Shown here in pieces: positions 22,136 through 34,839 of a stretch of 64,000 bases of DNA. Location: contig JAGHQL010000089.1 in assembly GCA_020080175.1 (NCBI GenBank), positions 40,642-104,641 on the forward strand, given 5' to 3'. The translations under genes and the position numbers were made by a program. The notes under the pieces are model-generated. The model saw nothing but the letters and a program-made list of their open reading frames with translations. It did no database searches and had not been told where the DNA came from. Origin of the DNA: Glutinoglossum americanum (Eukaryota; Ascomycota; Geoglossomycetes; Geoglossales; Geoglossaceae). Numbering within the stretch: position 1 is the first letter of the stretch; each line of letters opens with the position of its first letter.

Positions 22136-23719
22136 TCAACCCCGCTCCGCAGGATCCTCCTCAGTTATCTTCTCGCCGCCCTCCTCTGGCACACTCTCCA
22201 CATCAGCTCCCTCCTCGCCCCTCCGCCGCTCCCAGAAAATCTCCCTCCTCACACCCCCAGCAACCCCCGGTCCCGTGGGCGCCCGCTCCTGGGCCAACGG
22301 ATTCCATACCCGCTGGTAGTACCCCTGCGCCCTCTGCATCAGCTGACCCCTATCATCAGCCACAATCCCTGCTCTACTTCCATGTACCAACCGCACGAAC
22401 TCCTCCACGCCGAATCCCAGCCGCCCGAATCGACTGCGCTGTTTTTTCCCTATGAGATAGGCGTAGCAGGGAGTGTATCGGCGACTCCAGTGGTGGAGCG
22501 TCTGCCCTCGGTTGAGCATGAGCACGAGAAAGGGATTTCTGTGGTCATCTTTTTCGACTGTGAAGGCAAGGAGGTTGCCGTCCAGCTGGAATGATCCATG
22601 GTCGGATATATGCGGCCGAGGGACGGGGTGGTGCCATGCCCTAGCCGTCAGGCCCCAGACTTCCTTGTCGTCCTCGCTCGTAGTCTGAGATAGTCCCGCA
22701 ACGGTCGTGGTCGATTTAGCGCCGGAAGCCTGGAGTGATAAGCTCCCTGTGATTTTGTGGCCGGCGGGGCTGCGAGCGAGAGTTAACCCTTCATCCCAGG
22801 CGTCATGAGGACACCAGGGGTGGGAGGGGTATTGCTCTTCGCTGTTGTAGACCCAACGGTAGGTGCCCAAGAGTGCGGGGATATCTAGACGGGTTTCAAG
22901 AAGCTCCTGGGCGGAAAGGGAAGTGAGTCAGCCAAACTTGTATCGCAACTGCCAATCTCACGGATGGGGTGCAACGTACCATATGCTCTAAACCCAATTC
23001 TACCCTCTCGTCTTGGATATCTTTCAGCTCGTGTTTGCGTGAAGTCTCTTGGGAAGGAAACCGAAAGTTTGACCCCCTGGGGAGCCCCAACCTTTCCACA
23101 TCGCCTTTTGTAAGGGTGCGATTGCTCCAAGATCTTTTCCCGATCATGAAACTATAAGGATCTCCACCTTCCCCAGACCCATTATACATCGTAAAAACAA
23201 TGTACGGGTGCCCGTCATCATCTTGTACGACAGTAACTGCAAGTTGGTGTCCCCTTAACCCCGGCTTTGAGTCGTCGATATCGCCATTCTCGTAGATCCA
23301 CTCATCTACCTCGATGCCCCAGTATTCATTCCCCTCCCCATCCACGCATGGCGTTAATTTAGTTATGGTGGCCCAGGCATTGCACGCGCTCTCTCCGAAT
23401 GTAACCTCTCCGGTGGCTTTCTCGGGGCCGTTGTCACTCCCGCCGGGGAACCTTAGTGTGAAGATACCGTCACAGCCGACATTCCCATAGATCCATATAT
23501 ACTCTCCTAGCAAGCTGGCCAAATCCGGGCGAACGCTGCTGAGTTCCTAGATGAGTTAGCAAGGAAAAGCTGCTGTAAAAGTTGGAAGTCTATTACCGGC
23601 CGCCGCTCGGCCCCACCCGAGAGGCTTTGGAATTCCATGCAGCTGGCTCCTTTGGTATCAGTAGACTCCTCAGTTGTAGAAACGGCGGAGGTTGAGGAGC
23701 AGCGACCTCGTTTAGGCAT
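22136..23719 (-). CDS. Unrecognised protein with duplicated domain
   Basis: Exons 23719-23597, 23546-22980 and 22906-22136 join in phase (introns 50 and 73 nt; GTAATA and GTACGT donors) to give 486 aa. After a Ser/Thr-rich N-terminus of about 40 residues, two related domains of about 200 residues occur. Each opens with a Leu-Leu-Gly-x-Tyr-x-Trp-x-Tyr motif (LLGEYIWIYGN, then LLGTYRWVYNS), has a middle part with scattered Trp and a GxL repeat, and ends with an IGK-basic stretch (SFMIGKRSW; AYLIGKKQRSRFGRL). The second copy continues into a long charged helix (~400-486) rich in Arg/Glu. There is no signal peptide, membrane segment or catalytic motif. I do not recognise the family and assign no function. 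The start is the first in-frame ATG, at 23719. Confidence 0.78.
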
Positions 23720-26700
23720 CAACACGAAAATGTCGCCCTACAGGCTTGGCAACGGCGGAAAGTTTTGCCGACGGCAGCTGGGTAAGACTGGTCTGGGCCA
23801 ATAGAGAGACAAACAACTTTATGGAGGACATCTCCTATCCACATCGTCCGTCGCCGTAACACGATCTTGTCTTTCCTGGCTTCCGGAGCGCGTCCAAGTG
23901 GAGTTTGAGATGTTACTCTAGTCCAAAGACCGCAAGAGCCGCACAGCGTCGCCCTGATTACGAGTTTGGAGCGGGCGCGTTTGGGTAGGACTTAATTCCT
24001 TCTGGAGTCGCCTGAATGCGTCACTTAGCCCGATGGCAACGGCTCAAGCGCTGTTTGGATTCCTACTTCGGCCATTCAAATTAAGCTAGAAGAATCCAAG
24101 TCTGTAGGACCACTAGTCTAAGTTAGCAAAGGGTGTCGTACAGCCACTGCCCTTTTTGGGGCGGCCACCTTCATGTGACAACTGCCTCCTACACTACATC
24201 GTACATCATACATATGTAGCTATAGCAGTAGTGTTCCCTAAGTAACAGCCACCTTGCTACTACTCTAATCTTTCTAAAGCATATGATTATCGTTTATCAA
24301 TCTCCAGTATAATCGCAAGCGTCTGTGATTATACGACAGTAGCAGAGTTGCAATGTTATGGAGTGAATAAAATCCATGAATAGAGCAATAGAGAATTCAG
24401 GATAAGCAAACGTTCAATTGCTATTGCTTAAAGCACTGCCTGTTGCTATCGACATGCAGGAGTACCAGCTGACTTATATGGAAAGGAATGACTGTAGTCC
24501 GGCCACGAAGAGAGGGGTTAGAGGCCTCCACAAGGCAGTACAATACGAGGCGGCATAGCATGAGATGGCAGGCATTATCCATCGGACATATTTGCCTCAT
24601 TATTTCTGTGTCGACTATCATTTCGGTCAGATAATCGCCGTACTGGCGCGAGGCTCCACCGCCTTGGTAATGATCCGCGGCTGGTGGCGAAGGCACTGTT
24701 GAATATCCTTCTAGACCTCTCATAGACCCAAGTAGTCCGCCTAGGGCATCGGACTTGACAAGCCTGCCGATAGCCACGAAAGTCTGATGGAGGTCCGGAC
24801 AAACGCAACAGGGACAAGGTCTTCGGCCATCCCACCCGGAAAAATTCCCCAACACTTTTTTTAAAGAAAAACTAACTGGCCGTCGAGCCGGGGATGGGGA
24901 CCAGGTACATCCAAGCAGGTGCTAAACTTAGGTGGTGCAGTTTATCACGGAATAAGCACAACGTAATGAATTGGTAAGTCCAGCTTAGAGACAAGCTGGA
25001 AGCTATACATGAGCTAACACATTTGCCAATTAGCCAACAGCGGGAATATTCTAGAAGCGCGCAGGTGCCGGTGTACGTATCCGCTAGGACGCCTCACAAG
25101 CATTCCCTCAACACCATGGCAGAAACCTAGCCCCAACAGCATTAGAAATCGGCTGACTAGATCGCTCGGACCCCTCTAACTTGTCTGTCTAGATTAAAGC
25201 CTTGCCCTAGATGGCCTATACTAGAGCAGACGTCGAGGGGAACTTCCCATTACAGTCGACCGATTATAGTTACCCTACGTGGAGTGGCATGGCGCCTCAC
25301 AATACTAGCCTCAAGGGCACTCAGCTGGCCCAATCCGAGTCGGGCCGTGTCAGTGTCAAGTATCTAGTACATCCTACGGCAGCTGACGCCTGAACGGAGA
25401 AATCAAAGCAAGGATAAGCTCGAATGCGCTCAACCACCCCGTAGGTATAGACCGCGAACACATTACAGGCAGTCTAGATTTCTCAAACAGCACACTTGAA
25501 ACTACCGAAACTAGCCACTTTATTCTGAGCGCTCTCCGCCGGCCAGCCCCGAGTTTATTGTACCTCGGGTCATCGGAATCCTTGTACCTCAAGCATACGC
25601 TTGCCGCGGCATCTCTAAACGAACTAATGACTATTAACTTGGAACGCGCTTCCTAGCACCTCCAGAGCCCACGTGTTCAAAGCACTCGCTCAGCTTTAAC
25701 GTTGATTACGCGATTTGTTGGTGGCAAAACGTTGGGATGCCTGTGGATAGGTCGCCGGCCCTTGGACATCCCGCCGCGTCCGTTTCGGAACGGTGGAAGC
25801 TACATCGGAAAATGTGCCACCGCAAGGCACCGGGCGCGAGGATTACAGACGATTCCATTGGCTATGAGGTGGGAGCTAATCGGCAAGGTGAGAAGCAGGA
25901 GGAAGAGAAAGGGAGGGAGCATTACCCTAACACTAGGGGACCAAGCTAACGGTCATGAGGCATCTACAGCTCTAGGTTGCTCATGTCCTCTTGCAGATGC
26001 TCTACCTGTGCTCTATTAGTCGCACGTCATGTGCAGCAGCCGTATGGGGGTCCTCCCGCGAGTCAATCAATCAATGCGCCCAAGCCGCAAGCGCGCAGCA
26101 TGTCCAGCTGCTTTCTCGCACGTAATCAAATACAAAACCTTGCTTTGGGCTGGAAACCTATCATTTTCCAGGTGGGGATTCTTAGTTGGGGCATCTGTGC
26201 TTGCTCGCTTCGGTTGGTGTGGGGTGGTGTCAAGTGGCGATGCTGGCTTTCTGTATATTCAGCTGTTATTCAGATGCCTAGTTACTTAGCAAGGCTATCC
26301 GCCGAGATCAATTCTGAACCTGAGGTCAGTCCCCGGGACTGCATATGCACCTATGTTCTTAGCCTTCTCAAGTGGCTTTGACATATCAGTATGCAGCCTC
26401 AGAGTGGTGCAATCCATCAAAAGGCTTAAGTGGGGTGCCTAATCACCAAGGATATCCCAGTAGTTACCTGGATGGGCACTAAGGCTGCCACTTACCACCA
26501 ATAGCAGCTCTTCCCCACCCTCAAGGTTCTAGGCTCGCTGGTATATTAGCAGGCATTGCAAGCCCTAAACAATATAGATAAATACTTTGGCCAGAACACT
26601 AAAGAGAAGTATTCAAACAAAAGTATTACGTGGGTGACCCCAGGACGATCTCGCATGGGGACTGTCAGCCGAACCCGTTGTGCTGAGTGGGTTGCGAGCA

Positions 26701-27525
26701 CGAACTTAACTAGGCTGCTAGATTACATGAGAACAAGCTCAGAAGCTTAGTGTGTGTGTGGATGAGCGCTCCATGGGTAATATGCAGGTCGCTGTAAGGT
26801 GGCCCTCCGGGCTAACTCTACCTATCCCAATGGAATCGGCCCAACACGAAAAACGCAATCCATTACCCTACAGACTAAAGCGGTGTGTAGTCGAGAACGC
26901 TCATTAAGCGCGCCCCAAGGCGATATACATGCTTTGTGTTATTGTTGCCCTGTCAAAACGCGGGTGTAGTAGGTGTCGAATGGCCAGCGCTACGAGCAAG
27001 TTGTGGATTGCCATGGTAGACGACGGCAACGAGCTGCGCTATTCCGGCTACGCTGCATGTTCCGTCGTGATGTAGGTTGGAGACTCAGACGATACTGCTG
27101 CTAGTAACCACCCATGGTCAGTTACGCGGTCTAAGGTAGAATATCTACAGAGAGATTGAGTCGGTGAATCTAATTGTTCAATCGTTCAATCGCTAGTTTC
27201 TATCTGTAGGCAAAGCACATAAAATAACTTCGCGTTCTAGAGGCTACCGGTGACAACGACCTATACCCGCTTATATAACTTCAACAGACCTGAACCAAAA
27301 TCCAAAAACACAAAATCCGAGAAAAGGAGAAACCCAAAAAGACCCAGAGCGAGTGACGGGCTAAAAAGACAGTAGCCTAGTATACCAAACAAAAGCCGCC
27401 CAGTCACTCACAACACAGAACCAAAACCCCGCTCGACACCTAAGGCCAAAGAACGCGAACACGAAATTAGGTGAGGTTATACAAAAGCGTACACCAAAGC
27501 CATGCTGAAGTCACCCCCTTATCCC
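23720..27525. other. Gene-poor stretch
   Basis: No gene could be supported. The longest open frame, 24855-24421 on the minus strand (144 codons), has no recognisable motif and is contradicted by a second open frame on the same strand. Around 24180-24420 the DNA is AT-rich. A 10-base match to fungal 5S rRNA near 26629 is not supported by its surroundings. TA dinucleotides look over-represented against AT (for example 25201-25320), which fits old point-mutated repeats. Confidence 0.4.
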
Positions 27526-27777
27526 TCAAATATACACTACTGCGTCACAGCCCCGTGGCCTGCGATAGCCGACCCCACTCCGGTGTTTTGAGGAGGAGCG
27601 GGATCGGGTTGAGGAGGGCTATTCAAGTGAGTTAGCATCCTCCGCCACCGATATAGGCTGAGACATCCATACCGTTGACCGATCTTCCCGGCGCCCCTCG
27701 CACCCTCCCGAGGTGGGTGGAGGTGCGTAGTTGTGTGGTTCTTCCGTATTGCCTGAGAGGAGCTTCCGGAGACCCAT
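27526..27777 (-). CDS. Possible small two-exon gene, function unknown
   Basis: ATG at 27777 opens MGLRKLLSGN followed by a Pro-rich stretch (YAPPPTSGG). The open frame ends at 27619 (53 codons), but its last part is a textbook fungal intron: donor GTATGG at 27672, GCTAAC branch, acceptor AATAG at 27619 (54 nt). Splicing gives about 65 residues with an Arg/Ser-rich second exon ending at 27526. The region upstream on this strand has the CT/purine-rich tract often seen before fungal start codons. The N-terminus resembles small Pro-rich fungal proteins, but no family is claimed. It is too short to separate confidently from chance. Confidence 0.35.
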
Positions 27778-30700
27778 CAACGGTTTTGCTTTTTGGTATT
27801 TTTCTTCTCTCTCTTGTGGAGACGGAGAGGATGGCCTAGAGCTGCAAAAAAAAAAAAGAGCGTTAGCGGTTTAGCGCTAGGAAGGGTTCGTTGATAGCGA
27901 TGACGGTGGGTGAAGGTATGCTTATGGTGGTATGGATGGCTACCTACTTGAACGAATGTGATGAGGTGAAAGAGTGGCGCTCCATAGCTTCGCTTTGGAC
28001 AGTGACTTGGATATTCAAAGGAAATAGTTGGTAGTTTGTCTGCCGGTTGAGACTAGCAAACAAAGCAAAGGACGGTTGGGGTTTTCTGAGCTGAGAAACA
28101 GCATTGCCCTTCGAGGAAATAAGGAAGTTATATATCCGTCTCTCACAGCCACGACCGCCTTACTCAGAAATATAGATCCGAGCCGCGCGCATGGGGGTCC
28201 ACCTGGGGAGCTATCCACGTGCGGATATGATAGGTCGGTCGCCCTGCTCGAGGCCAATCTATTTTCGATGGGGGTCGCGCTGGGTAAGTTACTTCTATCG
28301 GTACCCCCACAAGCGATTAATATAATTGCCTATGCGGAATGGAGAGAACCCGATGGAGTTCCCACGGCTGCAAAAGAACGCCAACGCGTGGCTTAATCAA
28401 GGTGGGAAAAATAACGGCGAGAGCTCAGTGTCAGGTGTAGATTTCCTGTCTATTCGTCTTGCGAAACCCCCATATTGCTGGCACCTTGAGATTGACAAAC
28501 AACAACAAGGCGGTGAGCCAAGATTCGCCTTTGGAAGTAGCTGGTACCACAATGAGAAACCCTATAGTCAGAGCTGCTCGGTGCCTACTCTCTGGAAATT
28601 AAAATAGAGCTTGAGCCCATTTATGGTAGCTATTTCCAAGACATTGTCCATATTTATAGGATACAGGGGAGGCCTGGTACATTCTTCGCTTGATCGTTCG
28701 CACTCTAGCCCAGAGGCGGTGTAGCTGCCCTTACGGCATCTCGACGGCAGGGTAGCTGGGCCCGGCCTAAATGGTACCGGAAGGCATTGCTTAGTACTCT
28801 CGCCCAGTGTCGGAAAGTCAGAAGATTTCCAGCCTAGGCCCCAACACTAATCTTCGGGGGCAGCGGTTTCGTTTATGAGGTGTTGGAGTTGATCCTCACC
28901 GGCCTGATAAAACCCTTTTGGGGTAGGATCCAAAGGTAATCGAGATCGTCACAGTTACCAGTCGGGTGGTGAGTTTAGGGCCTCGGAAGGATAAGCGCTA
29001 TGTCACTTGTAGTAGCTCCAGCTTATGGTTTACGACGCGCACCCACGACAACCCGACATCGAACAAAGTTGATAGATTATCTAGCCCATGGAACGGACTG
29101 CACCTATAGTTTCTAGTGCAAAAGCTAAAACCCTACCCACTATACGTGGTCCCTGATCTACGGGAGCAACCCTACCCCTCCGGAGCATTTTCTCTTTCAG
29201 ATTTTCACACGTCGCTCCGTGTGGAAGGGAAAAACTGTTAGCTTTTTCCGGATTCGGGTGTTCGCGGTCCAGACAAGCAGGAGCTGAGCCATTTCAAGAG
29301 CCATTTAAGCATCCTAAAAGGCAAAAAGAAAGGCCATGGGTACTGAACCGGTAGAGCTCACTTAATGTAGCTAGGTGCTGCCACCTTCCACCTCCCACCT
29401 TGCCCCGTGAACACACCAGCGCCCTAGCCAACTCAAGTTCCTGTATTGCTGTTTCCGAGAAAAGAGAAAAGGCTTCAGCGGCTTGTTTTCCACCCTAGGG
29501 TGCTATGGGCATCTTCCGAGACGATATCTAGACCGAGACACCAGGCAGCTCGCAGCGTCGATCCCCACCAAAAGCACTGGCCGCAGGCCGCAGTTCGTTA
29601 CCCTCCCAAGGCGACCGCGTGGGATGACGATTCTGTTGGGGGTTGGGCTTGGCGCACGGGAGCGGTAGAACCATTTAGAGGAACTCTGTAGGTAACAAAC
29701 GGGTAAGATAAGGGAAGACAGACTCTGTGAAACAGTGAATCCCAGCAGTTTCGGATCATCCACCTCGGTACAATTGGCGCCACCGATATCCCCAACGCCA
29801 CAGTAACCGGAGAGCTAAGGCTACCCCGCCGCCGCAGCTTGTCCGGGGTGGGAAGCCACCAACACGTCCCGCCTCGGCTATGCAGGGCAGCATTCTAAAG
29901 CGGATTTTAAGGACTTTTGATGGAAGAGGGGTAGGTAGAATAGATAGCGGTTGGAGTCTAAGCTCCTTGGATGCTGTGTCGCGCCAATACGAGGCGTGGG
30001 AGCGTGCATATGTTCTGTTGGCCGACGGGGCGCTCATGTGATGCGGGGGAGAGAGTTGCTGATAGAATAGGGTGGGGAGGCGAGTTTCTGCGTGATTAAG
30101 CCGGGGGGCTGTGGGCGTGGCGGTTAGCACATGTAAGGGAGAAGCTCGGCGGCTCCGGTGGCACCCACTCTATGTGTTGCCCCGATGGCGTGGGGGCTAG
30201 AAGGCGCCTCGTTCCATCGCCCCAGGGGTGTTCCGTGTAGATAGGAACGTGCGCTCCGGCCCGTCATTGGCCTCCGTGGCGTGAACACGGCTGGCTTTGG
30301 TTGGCTTGTTCGGTCTCGTCGGCTCTCATCGACGGGGCACGTCGCGGGTACAGCCGAGCCCGTGCTTGTTCGGCGTTCCGTGGCACAGGGACGACTGCGT
30401 CTGCACGAGTCGCTGGTTCAGACCCGCGACCGGCTACTACACGGCGCGCAGTAGAGCACGGCGTCCATGGCTCCTGGGCTTCAATGGCCGGGCCGCTGGT
30501 GGCGGTCACAAGAGCGGTGATCTGCGAATAGATGATTCACGAAACAGTTTGACTAAAAGATGAGGGATGAAGAGCAATTGGATTTCCGGTAGCCACTCCC
30601 CGCAGCTTAGTTGAACGCGATTTAGTCATTATGAGCGCAGTTGCCATTTGTCTACGTCCTGCTGCATAGAGCAGTGAGTGCCGAACCCCCATTCCATTAC

Positions 30701-33700
30701 GTGTTTCGCGTCGCGTCGCGTCGCGTCTGCAGATGGAGGTAGATGGGAGTAGTCGAGGCGGTTAGTAGTTGGCTACCCACCAGCGGAGCAGGACACGACC
30801 TCTTTGGGGGCGGGGGCGCCAGGGCTGGAGTCTGGTCCGAGGCATCGATCGCTACCGACGCTCATCCCCTCTTAGCCGGGAGTCGTGGTCTCGCTTCACA
30901 AGCTTGGTCTTGACCCCCCAATTCTCGCAACCTGGAACCCGTAACGGGATATCAATCCGAAGTCATAACTTGTTCAATAGAGTGCACCCCGCAGGAACCC
31001 GGTAAGAGTCCGTGGGGTGTCTGCAGACGTTGGGCGCTCTTTCCGTTGTTCTGTTCATTTGAAACAGTCCCATTCCGTTAGTTAATATCCATCTACTCTG
31101 GATTGCCGACGGTCGAGTGAAACAACCGAGAAACGGCCACAGTTCAACTGCCTCAATCTACATGTGGCCTTAGTGAGGGGTTCTGCGGCCGTGGGGTTGG
31201 AGCGAGAGGGGTAGACCTATACGTACAGGTGGGAGAAAGACGTTATCTTTTGTCACAAGCATATTGGCTACCTATCTGCCGTAACCTATCTACCACAACC
31301 GACACGTGTAAAGCCTCTGGGGGGAGAGTCGCGCGCACCTGAAAGCAGTTGGTGTAGATCATCTATCCGGCTGGAGCCAAGATCCGGTATACGCCGGCAC
31401 CGACCTCTCTCAGCTGCAGAGACGAAGGACATGCCATACCTGCTATCTCAGAGGTCTGGCTATGGTGAAAGTGCGTTGCTTTTGAAATATCAACGAATCC
31501 GAGAAGGCCACTTGTCTGCGTCTGTACCAGACCTGGTCGGCTTACCGAGAGAAGCTACCCCTTGACTGCCGTTATTGGCGGGGGTTTCCACAGCTTATAG
31601 GTGCGGCACTGTTGAGGCGACCGAGGGCACGATGGGAGGTGGAAGAATTCGAAGCGTGAGTTACTTGCGATGGTGGGGTAGGCCATCCCACTCGAAGACG
31701 TAGCGCTTCATCATTGACATTTCATTTGCTGGAACCCGCTAGGTAAATTCACACCAACCGCGAACGGGGGACGTACTCCCATTCGCCATGACGGTGGAGA
31801 GCTTTGGCGCTCTATCCAACCGGGGATTGCTGTCTTTTGCCGGTCGCGCTCCCATCCAGACCATTCTGGGGCCTCACCACCTGCTAGGCTGGGTTGGTCT
31901 ATTGCTGATCTTTCCCCGAGTTACCAGATGCCTCTAAACCACACTGCTTCCCGAATCGGTCGATAGTTGCCACGAGTCTCAAACCAACACCTCGACTATT
32001 CGGTCTATTACTCCAGTCGTCCCGATACTTCTCTCTCACACTATTTATATGCGCGCGTAGGTGAAGTGCGTAAGTTGAGGCCCCACACCTTTGGCGGGCG
32101 TTGACCGTAATTGAGAGCTTGCTCGAGGTACCTCAAGGGTTATTAACGTCGAGGTCGGGAGCTATAACGCACTGGTCTATGGTGAATCCCTTGCACAAAC
32201 CATCTGAAGAAATGTCACCGGAAGGCCAAGGGAAAAGTGCCACCACTAGATCCCCACGCATTTATACTTTATGGTCACAGCGGCTTGGTGAGTTCGAGGA
32301 GGGTTAACTTCGTATCTGTTTGATGTCTAAGGCAATCGAACCTCGTAACCTATAGATAGGGGACCAGAACTACGACGATCAGCTGGGACGTTCGGGCTGC
32401 AGTGATAGGGCGCTGTCTCATTCTTACCGGGAATCCGTAACCTATAGTCCACGGATGCCGTGGGCACCCTCAGATGACTTTCGCGGTTAGACAACGCACA
32501 ACCTCTTACGACGTAGTAAGAGGAGATATTTGTATTAAACGAAGGGAATCTCGACATTGGCCGAGCCCAAGTTATCCTAGCATCCCCCGCCTGCACTCAA
32601 AGATCATCCTAGATTGCTAGAACCAAGTGGGAAAACCTTCCTTGCCTCCGTCGCTTCCGGCAGAATATGGCCGATCTCAGCGAGCCAAATAGCGAGACCA
32701 CTTGAGTAAAAACAATTGAGCCGCCATGGCACCTGTTCTTGCGTACGAGCAGGTCATTCCATCGCATGACAACGAGACCGTCCCAGATGTCGTTGATGCA
32801 GCGATAGTTGATCATTTGCCTGGAGAGGCACAACTCAAACCAGTCAAGCCCACTTCGTGCGAAGGGGTCACTCATGCCCCCGCCCACAATCCGGTGAACA
32901 CAATCCCCCCCAGCCGGCTCCTACGCGAGGTAGCTCTCCGCTACGAGAGTGTCGGCGGGGCGAAGCTGGGTGTGGTGGCCATGTGCTGCGACAACGTGCT
33001 TATAGTAAAGCCCGGAGTGAGTCAAAGCGGTATAGCTCGGGTTTCTGGAGCCATTCCGTATACAACCGCAACCGGCATCTGTGACGCTCACCTCGAAGTT
33101 CCTGGATAAGGGTTTGCATATCAGGCTTTACTCAGCAAATCTGATATACGACGCCAAGGAGCGATACCTAGCGTGAATGCGGTGCGTATACCCCTCATAT
33201 AGAGGTGGTGCTAGGGTGCTGACTATGCACAATGCCCTTGTCCAGTCCTAGCCGAATGTAGACCGTTTTTGGCGGCGTCTTTGCTCGATGGTTTCGCCTC
33301 CACGATGATCGTTGCATTCTCCGAAACATTGCTTTCTCCCGTACGATCCTCTAAACCTGCTGTGCTCGTTACGGAACACCCCGCTCCATGAATGTTCGCA
33401 GACCTAGCTGCCAAGTTGCGAGTTTGGCCAGTAAAGCTTTCCATTAATCAAACGATAGCTTTAGGAAATAGATGCTCGTGTTGTGAAGTGATAGCTGTGG
33501 CTACCGCGCTAACCGCATCAACAAACTCTTTGAATGTGTGATGAAGGGCGAATCGCCACTTCCGCCATGGTGCTAACGCAGCGCCCTTCCACCGTCCAGC
33601 GTCAGTCCATTTCTAGGTTTAGAGTTAGTTAGCCAACAGACTCGAGTGGAAAACCGCAGAACTAAGGACACTTAATCGAACGTGCTATCATGGTGCGGCA

Positions 33701-34484
33701 TACACCATCTAGTTGCAAAGATTAGGAACACGGCGGCAGCTGTTGGGTTAGGCTATCAGAAGTGCCTTCGGTGCAAGTGACTAGCTGAATTAAACGCTGG
33801 TTGCGCGTAGAATGAAGTAAGCTAAGCTAATCCTCTCCTAAAACCTAAGGTACTTACAGCGAACCGTAAACCAATTCCGTGAGCGGCATCAGGGCAGCCG
33901 TAATGCGTTGTGGGCCCGGGTGGTAACAGCGCAAGGGACGTTTCTATACCCGCGCGAACTATTAGCTCTAGTATCAGCGGTGTGGGCTGCAGTCCTGTGC
34001 TGGGTGCACTCGTAGCTGGTCGTGATTGGCATGCAGCATGTATAGGCCACATGCACCAATGGGAGGACTCTTCGAGCCAAGGAGCCCACCCATCACTTGG
34101 GGCGAACCCACCAACGCGATTGGAACAACGAGTATCGAATAAGATAGTTATCCCATTCACCGTACCGGATTGGCCTTCCCGCGTGTAACCACACCCATTT
34201 ATAATTTCTGGCCCCACCAGCGAAGCTCACCTATCCAGAAATATCACCCAACCGCCATCTCGCATGGTGATTACTAAACAGCTGCCCACTGCATACTGAG
34301 GAAAACCGATACCCCGCCGGCCGCTAAGTTCCTCTATGCACTTGCGCATGTCCGGGAGGTCTCCATCGCCCAGTTAGGTCGCTGGCGCAAGATAATTCGA
34401 TCGCTCGTCGATAAGGTCAATTTGGATTTGTCGCAACTTCCTCCAAGTTTTATAACGCCTGATATTCTGTTACACAAGTCGTAT
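27778..34484. other. Long gene-poor stretch
   Basis: No gene could be supported over 6.7 kb. The open frame at 28028-28396 (+) contains an LFSMGVALGKLLL stretch vaguely like the C-terminal lobe of degenerate fungal kinase-like (DUF7580-type) proteins, but it is isolated. The open frame at 32726-33109 (+) shows no motif. A TCGCG microsatellite lies at 30706-30727. A ~22-base match to the 3' third of fungal 5S rRNA occurs near 30755-30785. Everything else is short random ORFs, probably old decayed sequence. Confidence 0.4.
30706..30727. repeat. TCGCG microsatellite, four copies
   Basis: Four exact tandem copies of the pentamer TCGCG followed by TC. It is CpG-dense, unlike the RIP-like transposase at the left end, so this patch has not been heavily mutated. 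Confidence 0.85.
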
Positions 34485-34552
34485 TTCCACCCTCCTTTCC
34501 CCCTCTTTTACCCCTCCTTTTCCCTCTTTTACCCCTCCTCTCCCTCCCTCTT
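34485..34552. repeat. Polypyrimidine tract with 21-bp tandem unit
   Basis: Almost pure C/T on the + strand. The 21-base unit CCCTCTTTTACCCCTCCTTTT occurs at 34501 and again, nearly exactly, at 34522. It lies about 290-350 bp upstream of the RdRP start codon, where fungal promoters often carry CT boxes. Confidence 0.75.
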
Positions 34553-34839
34553 GCCGCACCATCCACCCTCCGGAGTCTGGTGGTTAGACAACAGTGTGTT
34601 TTTACTGGGCTCAGGGCTAGAGAGAACCTCTCTTCTCCAGTCAAGCCAACTTGCGCAACGGAAGATCCTCCAATAAGTGTAGACTTGGGTCCCCACCCTT
34701 CTAGCACTTGTGAATAAAGAAACCTGCAAAGGTATGTTGTAGCTTCGCTCGTATTACCAAGTGGACTTCGAACGATCGGCCTCAATACCGATCGGAATAG
34801 GGGAGGCCAACTTGGATAACAGAGGAGCAGGCACCCAAC

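Noticed and set aside
24421-24855. 144-codon minus-strand ORF
   Set aside because: No motif, no splice partners, and an equally long overlapping frame on the same strand; not distinguishable from chance.
26625-26650. GTGGGTGACC block resembling 5S rRNA
   Set aside because: A ten-base match without supporting flanks; expected by chance at this scale.
28028-28396. Plus-strand ORF with a weak kinase-like or DUF7580-like stretch
   Set aside because: The resemblance is limited to one hydrophobic helix; no catalytic or other conserved motif and no neighbouring exons.
30755-30785. Match to the 3' third of fungal 5S rRNA (GGTTAGTAGTTGG ... CCACCAGCG)
   Set aside because: The two blocks are separated by unrelated bases and the 5' two thirds of a 5S gene is absent. 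At best it is a fragment; a covariance-model scan would decide.
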